A stretch of DNA of 64,000 bases, taken from the NCBI GenBank assembly GCA_033977485.1, contig CM066988.1:75507169-75571168 (forward strand). Direction: 5' to 3'. This document shows, in pieces, positions 10,309-20,950 of this stretch (within the stretch, counting starts at the first letter, position 1; each line of letters begins with the position of its first letter). The notes beneath the pieces were generated by a model. It was not told where the DNA came from, ran no database searches, and worked only from the letters and a program-made list of their open reading frames with translations. Both the position numbers and the translations under genes were made by a program. The stretch comes from Hydrangea macrophylla (taxonomy: Eukaryota; Streptophyta; Magnoliopsida; Cornales; Hydrangeaceae).

Positions 10309-11165
10309 TCATAATAGACTTACCCTATATTTTGGAAGAGTAATGTTATATTTTTCAAATTTTTTCTGTAAAAGTGTTGGGGTAATATGGGCCCAGTTGA
10401 TTTTGATTGATTGATATTGAAGTTGTCCTGTCATTAATAAAGAGGGACTCACTGTCCTGTTGGGAAACACTTTTTGGGGGAAAAATAAATTTGTAAAGCG
10501 TATCATTGCTCATTTTAGAAGGTTACAAAATTGTGCCAACCTTTGAAAAGTCAATGCAAAATATTCTCTAATTTTTTCAATTTTACCCTCACAACTTGTG
10601 GTGAAACCGTGAAAGGTCATTCATAAGGGGCAAATTTAGAAAGTTTTACATTCTTTTTTATACAATGATGATGTTCTTTTAATAAGTTAGATTTTTAAAA
10701 ATAGACTCTAATTATGAGACAAATAAAGTAGATTAATGCACTATATAATGTTTGTCTACATGTTTAATCTTCCTTTTGCGATATTAGTTGCAATTTGAAA
10801 TATATGGGAACTTGGGAAATTTGTTATTCCAATTATTTATTAGAGTACTATAGAAATAGGGGGTAAAAAAAAAAAGACCCAATATGATTGGAAACAAATT
10901 TAGATACCTATCAGTTCGCTTTTTGACCCAAAAAAAAATAATAAATAAAAAGAAAAAAAAAAAACACACTCATATGCTTTGAATTTTTCATTTATTATCT
11001 TTTAAATGAAAAAAGCCCCTGCCTTTTCGGTGACGTGCAAAAAATTGGTACTGGCGATGACATATAGATGCTGCTAGTGACACAAACAATATCACTGTAC
11101 TCCGACTGTAGGCTTTGTAGCACAAAATTTTAGGCAACTTATCGTGATCAAATTGAGATTAGTTT
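10309..11165. other. Intergenic, no gene recognised
   Basis: AT-rich spacer with homopolymer A tracts (10866-10877, 10929-10964). It ends in the left 16 bp TSD of the SINE (11150-11165). Nothing else seen. Confidence 0.5.
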
Positions 11166-11341
11166 AACCAAGTTTCTTGTGGACGAGTGGTAAGCTTTTT
11201 GGGTGTATTATCCAAGAGGTTTAGTGTTCGAGTCATGGGGGGCGTGGCCACTGGAGTATTCACCCGGCGCCTCCAGGCCTCGGGGGATTAGTCGAGGTGC
11301 GCGCAAGCTGGCCTGGACACCCCCGATTACCAAAAAAAAAA
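11166..11341 (+). mobile_element. tRNA-derived SINE with 16 bp TSD
   Basis: Pol III-type internal promoter: box A-like GTGGACGAGTGGTAAGC at 11179-11195 and box B-like GTTCGAGTC at 11226-11234, spaced as in a tRNA. A GC-rich body follows (CACCCGGCGCCTCCAGG, GGTGCGCGCAAGCTGGCC, GACACCCCCGATT) and a poly(A) tail from 11332. Flanked by AAATTGAGATTA(G/A)TTT at 11150-11165 and 11342-11357, one mismatch in 16, the long TSD expected of LINE-mediated retroposition. The body is like the Au-type SINE consensus of plants, from memory. The near-intact TSD suggests a fairly recent copy. Confidence 0.88.
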
Positions 11342-12165
11342 AAATTGAGATTAATTTCTTATTATAATAATTATTTTTCTGATCTTTTGGAACTCTTTTT
11401 TTTTAGTAGAGGAGTGAGACCATGGGAATAGAGAATAAGAATTCTATATTGGCTGAAACACTTCCAGAACTGCTAGCTAGCCACAATGTGATTTTAGGAC
11501 TCTAAAATCCAGAAGCATGTTTAAGTGGAGACATGATGTGTTTGAGAATTAATTCGAAAAATACTTTTAGTTGGAAAATTTTCATTCATAAGCGTGTGTT
11601 TTTTCAACTAAAGTTAAGCTACCTTACTTTTGCAAAAAATAAAATAAATTAAATTAAATTAAATTTTAAAAAAATAAAATAAACTAAAATAAAAAGTTAA
11701 CCTAGCTATCTTGTGTTTTGACATTAGCTACACTAATCCTCATTCATCTCAACATCTCTTATCAAAAATTAATATTTGAAAGAATAACACTTTATACTGG
11801 CCATATTTAGTGGATTTGGTTCTTATAAATCTAATTTGATCAAATAGATATTTATACTTTTACAACATAAATTTTGTCCTACCATCAATAATTTTTGCAG
11901 TTAACTAAGATGGCAGAATGTTGCATTCATCCACTAACGGATCGGAAAGTGAGGAAATTGCATGGATCGATCGAACCAATCGATCTGGTCCGATTGGTTC
12001 GGTTTTCAAAAAAAAATTACTCATAACTTAAAAATCGCTAAATCGAGCCTATTAGGCCAATCTTGAAAAAAAAAATTTTATAATAAATTAAAATAATAAT
12101 TAAAATAAAAAAATATTCAAGAAAAATCGACAGAATCGACCGACTTTATTTCACCCCTATATATA
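11342..12165. other. Intergenic, no gene recognised
   Basis: Spacer; a TCGGTTCGGTTT-like block and GTCGGTCGATTC/CACCCCTAT at 11935-12160 suggest a decayed hAT-type MITE, but I cannot define TIRs or a TSD. Confidence 0.4.
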
Positions 12166-12345
12166 CGAAAATTCTCTAAAGAGGTCGCCCTCTTTTTATT
12201 AAAGAGAGGGCCTCTGTTTTGACCGTCGGATCGTGTTTTCATTAAGGACAGTGTTGTCATTTCACAGTTTTTAAACATAATCTGACGGCTAAAACAGAAG
12301 CCCTCTCTTTAATAAAGAGAGAGCGCCCTCTTTAGAGCCTGATTG
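12166..12345. mobile_element. Foldback MITE (TA-microsatellite family, copy B)
   Basis: ~75 bp arms: left CTCTAAAGAGGTCGCCCTC, TTTTTATTAAAGAGAGGGC, CTCTGTTTTGACCGTCGGAT; the right end is the reverse complement with few changes. Flanked by TATATA and (TA)n. Closely related to copy E at 39670-39848: both carry TTTTGACCGTC(G/A)GATCGTG and TTTTCATTAAGGACAG in the loop side. Confidence 0.82.
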
Positions 12346-13923
12346 TATATATATATATATATATCCTCTTTAGGGCCTTTTTGGGGGCGATAAGTATCGG
12401 CGTTCAACAACCCTTTGGTAGGTCGCATCGCCAAACGGTGCCTTAACTAAGCTGAGGTTTTCCTCCAATGCACCTAAAAACTGTTCCCAAACGGTCCTTA
12501 GTGTCATGATCTCAAACTGAAATGAAAAAAGATCGAATTCTGCATTAAAAAAAAAGGTTAAATACACTTACACCCCTTGTGATTTGGCCGATTTGTACTT
12601 ACCCCCCATGTGCTTTAAATTTTGGCACTAGTACCCCCTGTGTTTCAGACTAATATGCGTGACTTTTTTCATCCAATTTAATGATTTTACACTTGAGAAT
12701 CATAATTTGAGGGGTAAAATAACTCGTTTGCCCCTGAAAGTCATGTTAAAAGGAAAACAATCATAAATCACTATCTTTCGGTCGAGCACACGACCTATAC
12801 CAAGATCAAATCCTAAAAAATTGTCATAGATCATTTCTCACCCAATCCAAAACCACATGTTTCTCCCTAAACAAATTGAAGTAACAAATTTTTAAGGGGG
12901 GGGGGGGGGGGGGGGGGGGGGGAGTTAAAACAGTGTTCATGCGTCTTTTAGAAGAGAAATTATTCTCTATGCTAGCTCCTAGATCATATGTCACGTGGTG
13001 TGGTTCCGACTAGTAGTGAATAGTCATATAGCCAAGTGTAAGCTTTTTGTCTCCCAAAAGGCAGACAACTTTAGCACGTACTAGCCAGGACCACCACGTG
13101 TGACAATGGTCGCAAACCATTGAATAACTTCTCCTATTAGAGGCTATTTGGCAGTAGCCTTTAGAGTTTATAACTGGTTGTGATCATAATCTAAAAGCTA
13201 ATAAAACTGTTTATTTAATAGATTTTGTGATTTAATCGCCAAAAATTATGAATTAACTACAAAAAATTATAAATTGTCGAAAGCCAGCTTGGACAACCTT
13301 TGATCAAAAGAATTTTTTTGTGGAACTAAACTGCAGAAGCAAAAATTGAGCCAAACAAATCTTAAGCACAAAAGTTTGAAAAAAAAAAATTTAAATCTAA
13401 CACATATAAGGGATAATATCTTAGATCACGAGGTTGGTCATTCACAAATTAAGATATTTAGGGGCAGAGCTAAAGAGGGGCATGGCCTGCAAATTTTAAA
13501 AATAAAAAATAAAAATTATTATCTATATGTAATTCTAAAATTTTAAAATTATTTTATATATTGACCCCCTAAATTTCAGCTGGCTTTTACAAGATACCAC
13601 ATCCAATAATATAACCAATTTTTAGATTCTAATCTATAATAAAAATGAACCCTTTCTAAGGTTGGTGCCATTGAGTAGTAACCGTGCATGTTAGGCTGCA
13701 ATTCAAAAGTAAAATTATAACACTCATTATATATAAGCTAAAAGATTGCTAAAAGACTACAATATGTCCTGACGGTCACAACCACCAAACTTTTGAACTC
13801 TCAAAATGGGGAACAAACCTCACATGGTAAAATCATATTCTTTCTAGCACAAAAATAAACTCATAAATATGTAGAAAATACATCCCCAAAAAAATTAACC
13901 TTGGTAGCGTTGGCCCACTAACC
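12346..13923. other. Intergenic, no gene recognised
   Basis: Begins with (TA)n. 12554-12760 carries GGTTAAATACACTTACACCCC and a GAGGGGTAAAATAACTCGTTTGCCCC block as seen in plant MULE-type MITE ends, but the two do not form a clean TIR pair here. 13461-13490 (TTTAGGGGCAGAGCTAAAG) resembles a hAT MITE end (compare CAGGGGCGGAGC at 5332) with no partner found. No coding region. Confidence 0.45.
12896..12922 (+). repeat. Poly(G) tract, 27 nt
   Basis: Uninterrupted run of 27 G after ATTTTTAA. Similar G/C runs occur at 5359-5375 and 15026-15068. Such runs can form quadruplexes and are also prone to assembly error. Confidence 0.85.
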
Positions 13924-14735
13924 CTTGTGAAGAAGCTTCACCAAAAGGGTAACCAAAGTTGCTTAAAAAGCTTCCATAGCAGCAGAAGTTACATGCACCA
14001 TGGAAAGCATCACAGTTGTAGAAGAGAGCTCCAAAGCCACCAATCATAAACCAATGAAGACCAAAAATTCAATCTACTATTTCAAAACTAGTCTGGCCAA
14101 CATTTACCATCTTAAACCCAAAGAGATGCCTGGCACGAGAAGGAAACAAACACAAGATGGGACTGAAAGAAAGGGTAAAGAAAATCCTTGAAAAAACCTT
14201 CACTAAGGAAGGGAAATTCTTCACAAAGGAAGGGGGGAGGAAAGTTGAGAGCTTCTCTCTTTAAGAGTTAACTAGAGAGAGAGAGAGAGAGAAGAGATGA
14301 ACCCTAGCCGCCACATCACCTTCTCCTCCTCCCCACCCTCATGCTTGGTACGACCCTTCTCCCACACCAACCCCCATCCCCTTTGTGTCCCAGCTCCAAT
14401 AAGGCCTCGTTTGCCTCATCGCCCTTCCTCTATGCAAATTTTCCCTTCCTTAATTAGTGAAGGTTTTTCATGGATTTTCTTTCCCGTTTTCTTTTAGTTC
14501 CTGTCTTGTATTTGTTTCCCTTCTCGTGCCAGACATCTCTTTGGGTTCAAGATGGTAAATGTTGGTTATACCAGTTTTGAAATAGTAGATTGGATTTTTG
14601 TTCTTTATTGGGTTATAATTGGTGACTTTGGAGCTCTCTTCTACAGTTGTGATCCTTTTTATGGTGTAGCTTCTGCTACCATGGAAGCTTTTAAGCAACT
14701 TTGGTTGTCACCTTCGGTGAAGTTTCTTCACTTGT
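13924..14735. repeat. ~300 bp inverted duplication with 215 bp spacer
   Basis: 13924-14220 is complementary to 14436-14735 over almost its whole length with scattered substitutions and small indels; shared landmarks on the + strand of the right arm are CTCGTGCCAGACATCTCTTT, GATGGTAAATGTTGG, TTGGAGCTCTCTTCTAC and AAGCAACTTTGGTT. The spacer starts with (GA)n at 14273-14294 and then AACCCTAGCCGCCAC, which looks like a plant retroposon or gene leader. Transcription across it could give a long hairpin RNA. The origin is unclear: either a palindromic rearrangement of a LINE-type insertion or two insertions in opposite orientation. Confidence 0.8.
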
Positions 14736-15011
14736 TTAGACTTGAGTTTGTGCCATCTTCTCTCTTTGGGTGGTCTCTACCATCTACAAGGTTGAAGTTG
14801 CCTTGAGTTCTAGATCTCTCTGCATAGTGGCCCTTATGAAAGCAGTGGTGGATTTCATGTATAGCTAGTGGAGTATTTTCTGTGGTCGCTTATGCTTCCC
14901 AATCTATTGTACCTTTGATTGTTATGTTTTTCGTTATTTTGTTGTTATTTATGTTATTGTTCCTTGTATGTTCGGTTAGTTTTGATGAATTTTAATTTGA
15001 GCCAAAAAAAA
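14436..15011 (+). mobile_element. Possible L1-like LINE fragment, 3' end with A tail
   Basis: The right arm of the inverted duplication runs without a break into ~275 bp of T-rich 3' UTR-like sequence ending in GATGAATTTTAATTTGAGCC and an A9 tail (15003-15011), like the 3' ends of plant L1 elements. A frame of 84 codons (14552-14806) crosses the arm, but I recognise no endonuclease or reverse transcriptase motif. No matching TSD was found. Tentative. Confidence 0.35.
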
Positions 15012-15025
15012 ATAATAGTAAATCG

Positions 15026-15068
15026 CCCCCCCCCCCCCCCCCCCCCCCCCACCCCCCCCCCCCCCCCC
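15026..15068. repeat. Poly(C) tract, 42 C with one A
   Basis: 25 C, one A, 17 C. It marks the left edge of a duplicated segment: the second copy begins after a shorter TCCCCTCCCCCCCCC run at 19732-19746. Confidence 0.85.
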
Positions 15069-15225
15069 TTAAATGAAATTTCTTGGCTTCACCACTACTG
15101 AAGATGCTAAACTTATACATCCACCAATCACATCTTACACCGCGAAGGAATAAATGTATAATTGTATATAACAATTATTTTTGAATTAATTTTCACAGTA
15201 TTGGTAGTGGTGTCAATCGGGTCAG

Positions 15226-15480
15226 GTTGGCCCTGCCCGGCCCGAGCCCAGCCCAATTTTTTTGGGCTAAAAGCCCGGCTCGGCCCGGTATAGGCCCGGC
15301 CCGCTAGGCCCGAGCACTTTTGTCCAGTCCGGGGTGGACACCCTTAGTCCCGTCCACGGCCCGGCCCGCTCCTTTGCCCGAAACCCGGCCCTGCCCACTA
15401 ACCCAATAGCCCGGCCCGCTAGCCCGGATAAGCTAGCCGTTGTGGCCCGGCCCGGTAGGCCCGCCCGAGCCCATAACGGC
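15226..15480. repeat. Left subterminal CCCGGCCCG repeats of the hAT element
   Basis: GC-rich island of repeated GCCCGGCCCG-type motifs in both orientations (for example near 15235, 15290, 15360, 15410, 15445). Multiple subterminal motifs are the transposase-binding regions of hAT elements such as Ac; that role is inferred here. Confidence 0.75.
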
Positions 15481-15978
15481 TAGTTTGGCCCTTTTTCAAA
15501 TATTTTTCCACTTTTTACCCCTCTAACGGCTAGTTTTGGGAGTAAAATTGTAAATATACTTTTTGACTTCCCAAAATGCCCCTTAGCCCATTTTCTATAA
15601 ATACCAAACCTCCCACAACATATTTTCTCATACAAAAATCAATTATCTCTCTCTATTCTCTACTTTCTCTATACTACTCCATAAACTACAAGTCTACGAC
15701 TCTACAAGCACTTCTACTCTACAAGTTGGTGATTCAACTATCAAAGCTCTAATTTTTAAAGGCACTTCTAGTCTTCTACAACTTGAACAGTTGAACTTAC
15801 AAGCTCTCAAGTCTCAAGTCTTATTATAATTTATAGTTGTTCACTTATTCTTCTACTACTATAAGTTGAGGTAAATTTATTTATTGTTTCACTTCTTGCT
15901 TTATTATTTGCTTATTTAATTGTTACTATTTTTAATCTTTTATATTTCTTTCCCCTCTTTTTTTTTTATTTAAATAAA

Positions 15979-18103
15979 ATGGCATCTCACTCAAGATCTT
16001 CAAAAACTAGGGAAGGCCCAACTTATGACTTTGAAAATTTAGATTATGGGGAAAGAAATGAGATTAATGATTTGGAATTGGAGGATGATGACGACGTTGA
16101 AATTATGGGGTCTAATCCATCTGAACCATCTCCTTCAAATCCTAATGATCACAGTCCCACCACTGAAAGAAAATTAAAATCACCTGTTTGGTTATTTTTT
16201 AAATTAAATGACGAAAAAAATGGAGTCATTTGCAAAATATGCGGACTCAAATTTTCTTACAAAGGTGGATGAAATAATACACTTAAAAGGCACATCATAA
16301 ACAAACATAAAGGTGCATGGGAAGCAGGTACCGCTCAAGCGGATGGCCTAGTACAATCCCAAATTTCTGCTTCTACTGGCACAAGTGATGGAACTTTTCT
16401 TTATAATAAAAAAAAATGAGGGAAGGCTTGGCAAAATTTGTTTGTGCATCCGATATACCTTTTACTTTAGTTGAAGAAGAGTGCTTTACACGTTTTATTC
16501 AAACTTTTTTACAACCCGCCTACCAACCTATTACTAGAATACTCTTAGAAGTGATTTACAATCTGTTTTTCAACAAACCAAAAAAAAATTAATTGAGGAT
16601 TTTTCTACTTTTAATTGTACAATTGCATGCACTTCTGATTTGTGGACTGGTTGTAATAAAACGGGATATATATGTATAACGGCGCATTTTGTAGATGAAA
16701 ATTGGAATATGAATAAAAATATCATTGCTTTTCGTGCATTAGACTATCCTCATACTAGTGAAAATATATATAACTATATAATCAATGTTTTTAATGAGTA
16801 TGACATTATGAAAAAAATTATAAGCATTACTTTTGACAATGCTAGTGCTAATACAAATGCTATTAATATGTTTAAAGATCTTATGCGCCCAATGTTGAAT
16901 GGAAAATTATTTCATGGTCGTTGTGTATGTCATATCATTAATTTGATTATCCAAGATGGATTAAAAAAAATTAATGATCACATACTTAAAATTAGAGAGG
17001 CAGTGGTCTTTTGTTGTTCAACGCCTAGCCGTCTACAAGCATTTTATGGTGTTTGTAATCAAAATCGTCTTAATCCAAATAAATTGCAAACTGATATTAA
17101 AACTCGTTGGAATTTTACTTATCTTATGATATATTCTTGTAAAAAGTATAGTAATATTATTACTCAATTTGTTAATGTTAATTATCCATCACTAAACTTG
17201 ACTTCAAATGATTGAGCTATGACATTTGACTTTCATGAATTTTTAGAAGTATTTTACAATGCTACAAATAAACTTTCTGGTGTTTACTATTCTACTTCTT
17301 GTTTAGTTTTATGGAATTATATAATATGGCTCATACATTTCATAATTATAAACAAAAAAATGACATTTTTATTGATATTTGTGAGAAAATGGAAAAAAAA
17401 GTTTAAAAAATATTGGTCTAACATTCCACCTGTATTTTACTTATCTGCAATCTTGGATCCTAGAATCAATTTTGATGGTGTTTGTGAAATGGTTAAACAA
17501 ATATCTGAATTGATGCAAGGACCAGATGGTGAGCCTGGTCTAGAAATAACTACTTTTGAAATGGAAAATACTTTGGAATCTTTATTTCGTATTTACTATG
17601 AAAAATATACAAATAAAGAAAGTGCTACTTCTTCCTCTACTTCTAATATTGAGTTAAGTTCGGGAGCGTTAGGTGGTTCTTGGGCGAGCCAGTTTCTCAG
17701 TCGAAAGAAACAAAAGGGTGTTAGTCAATCATTTGTAAGTAGCTCTAACATTCTTGGTGAATTAAATAAGTATCGAGAAACCGAGTGGGAAAGCCGATTA
17801 ACCAACGAGGAAATGGTCGATTTAAATCTTTTGACATGGTGGAAAGAACATGTAAGAGCTTTCCCTGTTCTTTCCATCATGGCTCGTGATCTACTAACTC
17901 CTCCGGCTTCCACAGTTGCATCGGAGTCTGCTTTTAGTGTAGGTGGAAGGGTGCTAGAGAAAAGGAGGAGCAGATTATCTCCTGATATGCTTGACTGCTT
18001 GATGTGCTTGAAGGATTGGGACCGTGCACAATATCGAACTCAAAACCGCCAAGATCCTATTCTTGAAGACTTCGCAAATTTGGAAGTTACGGAAGAAAAT
18101 TGA
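15979..18103 (+). pseudogene. hAT transposase, decayed (BED finger, RNase H-like core, C-terminal dimerisation domain)
   Basis: Would cut and paste the surrounding element. The N-terminal part (15979-16272) is acidic and then enters a BED zinc finger (SPVWLFFKL, CKICGLKFSYKGG); an in-frame TGA at 16270-16272 interrupts the finger and the following frame supplies LKRHIINKH, the two histidines. The frame shifts at the A run 16406-16416 and again near 16536. 16640-17215 carries core motifs (SDLWTGCN just upstream, TFDNASANTNAI, HGRCVCHIINLI, DIKTRWNFTYLM), then a TGA at 17213-17215. 17219-18103 carries the FYLSAILDPR block and the C-terminal dimerisation domain (LNLLTWWKEH, FPVLSIMARDLL, PASTVASESAFSVGGRVL, RSRLSPDM, CLKDW). 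At least two stops and two frameshifts: not functional. Order and motifs match Ac/Tam3-type plant transposases. Confidence 0.92.
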
Positions 18104-18697
18104 AGAATGAAGAATTGAAGAATGAATATGAGAGTTGAAGATCATTTAGTTCCAAACAAATTAATTGTAATACTCCTGGCCCGCATGAGTATAAACTGTG
18201 AACGGCTTTTAAAAAAAAATCTAATTCTATAAAATGTAATCTTTACTTTTTATTATTCAAATTAATGATAAGTAACTTTATTTTTTATTAGACTATAATT
18301 TTAAATATCAAATTCTAGTAATCTCTTTAATTTTTATTGAATAATAAAAATTCTTTACTATTTTTTTTAATGAACTTTTTTTAGACTTTTAGTAATCACT
18401 AATTATTAATGAATAAATCCTTACTTTTTATTATACAAATTATTGAAATTAATGATAATAATCTTTACTTTTTATTAGACTACAATTTTTAAATATCAAA
18501 TACTAGTAATCTCTTTAATTTGATATGGAGTAATAAATATTCTTTACTTTTTTTTTAATGAACTTTTTTTACTAATCACTAATCATTAATGAATAAATCT
18601 TTACTTTTTATTGTACAATTTATGATAAGTAATCTTTATTTTTTATTAGACTATAATTTTTAGATATCAAATAATAGTAATCTCATTAATTTTTATT

Positions 18698-18934
18698 ACC
18701 AAACCAAACCAAACCAAACCAAGCCTTGTGTCCCAATCAATTGGGGTCGGTTGTATGAATCCTTTTTCTCTATTCTGCACGATCAAGAGCTATATGCTCA
18801 TTTAACTCTGCCTGGGTTGTTTCAACACTGCCGGTCCCAAGCCCGGATAAAAGAGGAGGGTTAGTGCGTTAGGTAGCTCGACAGCCAGCACGTAAAAAAA
18901 ACCGTCGGATCCTTATGATATGAATCCAAATATG
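18698..18934 (-). mobile_element. 5'-truncated RTE-type retroposon inside the hAT element
   Basis: 237 bp insertion flanked by a perfect 19 bp TSD, AATCTCATTAATTTTTATT, at 18679-18697 and 18935-18953. Read on the minus strand its 3' end is ACCGACCCCAATTGATTGGG, then GACACAAGGC and a (TTTGG)n tail, the signature of RTE-clade LINE 3' ends or SINEs that copy them. Upstream blocks CCTCCTCTTTTATCCGGGC and TTGGGACCGGCAGTG agree. No box A/B seen, so a truncated LINE is more likely than a SINE. It was inserted after the hAT element had formed. Confidence 0.85.
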
Positions 18935-19114
18935 AATCTCATTAATTTTTATTGAATAATAAATATTATTTACTTTTTTTTTGTTAAACAAACTTTTTTT
19001 TAGTAATCACTAATCATTAATGCATAAACTAAACATATAAAAAAAAAAGAGTAAAGGTAAAAACTCCCCCCAATTCCCAAACATTAAACTTTAAAAGTTA
19101 AAACTTTTCCCCCC

Positions 19115-19340
19115 CAAAACTTCGGCCCGGCCCGGCCCCGCCCGTCTGTGCACCCGTCCACGAGCCCGTCCACTAGCCCGGCCCGAAGCCCGGCCCTAGT
19201 GAGCCCGGGCCACCGGTCCGCGGCGGACATCCCCCCTCCCTTCCCAAGCCCGGCCCGATTTTAGGTGAGGCCCGGCCCGGCCCGGCCCTCTAGCCCGGTT
19301 AGGCCCACTTTGACCGAGCCCGGCCCGGCCCGTTTGACAC
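19115..19340. repeat. Right subterminal CCCGGCCCG repeats of the hAT element
   Basis: Counterpart of 15226-15480: repeated CGGCCCGGCCCG motifs up to the right TIR, with a high GC content that stands out from the AT-rich neighbourhood. Confidence 0.75.
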
Positions 19341-19345
19341 CACTA

Positions 19346-19730
19346 AGTATTGGAGGTGGTAAAGAAAGTAATTTATTGGTCAACTTTAATCTACGACGAT
19401 TCAACCTTTCGATCCCGGTCTAAGAAAACAGATTTCATGCCACTATTAATGTGTTTTTGAAGCGGTTTAATCTTTGACTGGGGGTGGCAATCGCGTCGTG
19501 TTGGGTCGTAATCGTGTCGGGTCATAATCGTGTCATTCTTAAACGTGTCATAATCACGTCGGGTGATACACGGGTCACCGTTTAACCCGTCTAACCCGTA
19601 TAGGAGTGTCATCGGTTCGGTTTGGTTTGATTCGATTCAGATTTATTTATTTATTTATTGATTTTTTCATGTTTTGAAAACTAATCGAAGTGGTCAGTTC
19701 GGTCATTTTTTTTTTCGACTTTTGGTCGAT
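19346..19730. repeat. Tandem duplication, copy 1 (right half; left half is 15069-15204)
   Basis: 15069-15204 joined to 19354-19730 aligns with 19747-20230 (shared CTTGGCTTCACC, CCACCAATCACATCTTACAC, GGAATAAATGTATAATTGTA, CCACTATTAATGTGTTTTTG). The right end of copy 1 is the first ~250 bp of a non-autonomous hAT element (19479-19730, preceded by its TSD TCTTTGAC at 19471-19478) cut off at the duplication junction. The 4.1 kb hAT element sits inside this copy. Confidence 0.88.
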
Positions 19731-19746
19731 ATCCCCTCCCCCCCCT

Positions 19747-20230
19747 TATATGCAAAATCTTGGCTTCACCCCTACTGAAGATGCTACACTTGCACATCCA
19801 CCAATCACATCTTACACCTCGAAGGAATAAATGTATAATTGTATTTAACAATTTTTTCCGAATTAATTTTCACAGTATTGGAGGTGTAAAAAAAAGTAAT
19901 TTGTTGGTCAACTTTAATCTACGGCGATTCAACATGTCAATCCCGGTCTAAAAAATAGATTTCATGCCACTATTAATGTGTTTTTGAAGCGGTCTAATCT
20001 TTGACTAGGGATGGCAATCGGGTCGTGTCGGGTCGTAATCATGTCGGGTCATTCTTAAACATGTCATAATCGCGTCGGGTGATACACGGGTCACCGTTTA
20101 AACCCGGCTAACCTATATAGGGGTGTCATCGGTTCGATTCGGTTCGATTTGATTCAGATTTTTTTTCTCGATTTTTTCATGTTTTGAAAACCAACCGAAG
20201 TGGTCAGTTCTGTCATTTTTTCGACTTTTG
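19747..20230. repeat. Tandem duplication, copy 2, with the empty hAT site
   Basis: Carries TTTTCACAGTATTGGAGGTG at 19867-19886 with one AGTATTGG (19874-19881), exactly the pre-insertion version of the flanks of the 4.1 kb hAT element. Its right part is the left portion of the complete hAT relative at 20006-21263. Confidence 0.88.
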
Positions 20231-20408
20231 GTTGATTTTGCCAATTCGGATCGGTTTCACTTTAAATTTTTTTTTTTTAATTCTCTAAAATTTGACTCTT
20301 ATATATATTTTTTGGATAAGTCACTTTTATAGTCTTATATATATAGTATATCTCTATAAATTTTTACATTGTATAGATATAGTATAGATATATAATGTAT
20401 CTATATAT

Positions 20409-20587
20409 CAATTCGGATCTTAAGCGGACCTTAAAAAATGAACTTAAAGACGGACTGTGTAAAAAGTGAGAATTTCAAAATGTGAGAAATTCAGAAGTGA
20501 GAAATTTCAAAATGTGAGAAATTCTCTCTTTTTACACAGTCCGTCTTTTAGGTCTATTTTTTTAAGGTCCGTCTAAGATCCGGACTG
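20409..20587. mobile_element. Foldback MITE (TA-microsatellite family, copy C)
   Basis: Ends CAATTCGGATCTTAAGCGGACC and inverted CAGTCCGGATCTTAGACGGACC, then a long near-complete hairpin (AGACGGACTGTGTAAAAAG arms, GTGAGAAATT repeats at the apex). Flanked by TATATAT. The CCGGATCT end motif links it to copy A (987-1180), the GTGTAAAAAGTGAGAATTT arm to copy D (22947-23142). Confidence 0.85.
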
Positions 20588-20677
20588 ATATATATAGAAT
20601 ATATCTATATATTTATATTATTTAATGTCTATTTACTAATTTTATTTGTTCGGTAAGTTGGCAACTACTAACTACTA

Positions 20678-20950
20678 CTCCCTCTGTCCCATATTAAGAG
20701 TTGTTGATGCCATTTTTTGATGTCCCATTTTAAGAGTCTTATTTGAAAAGTCAAAGTACTTTAATACACACTTTTCAAATTTTCCCTTTATTATATCCAA
20801 CTCTTCCCTCTTTTTTGTTTTTATGTGACACAATAATTTCGAATTTCAAAAATGACAATATTGGGAAGTTGAAAATCTCACCAAAATTAAGATTGTCCCC
20901 TTAATAAGTTGGAAGTCCCAAAATAGACTCTTAATATGGAATGGAGGGAG
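20678..20950. mobile_element. Stowaway-type MITE
   Basis: TIRs CTCCCTCTGTCCCATATTAA and inverted CTCCCTCCATTCCATATTAA with TA target duplications (20676-20677, 20951-20952), the canonical Stowaway/Tc1-mariner signature; 273 bp; no coding. Nested in the hAT element at 20006-21263. Confidence 0.93.

Larger units (their letters stand above)
15205..19345 (+). mobile_element. 4.1 kb hAT transposon (decayed autonomous copy) with perfect 8 bp TSD
   Basis: TIRs TAGTGGTGTCAATCGGG (15205) and the inverted TAGTGGTGTCAAACGGG ending at 19345. The perfect 8 bp TSD AGTATTGG lies at 15197-15204 and 19346-19353. The unoccupied site with a single AGTATTGG survives at 19874-19881 in a tandem copy of the flank. 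Both subterminal regions are arrays of CCCGGCCCG, and between them lie a TATA box (TATAAATA, 15596-15603), a decayed hAT transposase (15979-18103) and an AT-rich 3' region that later received an RTE-type retroposon. Size, TSD and TIR are those of complete hAT elements. Confidence 0.93.

Noticed and set aside
11179..11234. tRNA gene from box A/B-like motifs
   Set aside because: No cloverleaf acceptor pairing, and the sequence continues into a SINE body with poly(A) and a 16 bp TSD.
14552..14806. 84-codon ORF as a host gene
   Set aside because: It lies in one arm of the inverted duplication, with no recognisable domain and no matching frame in the other arm.
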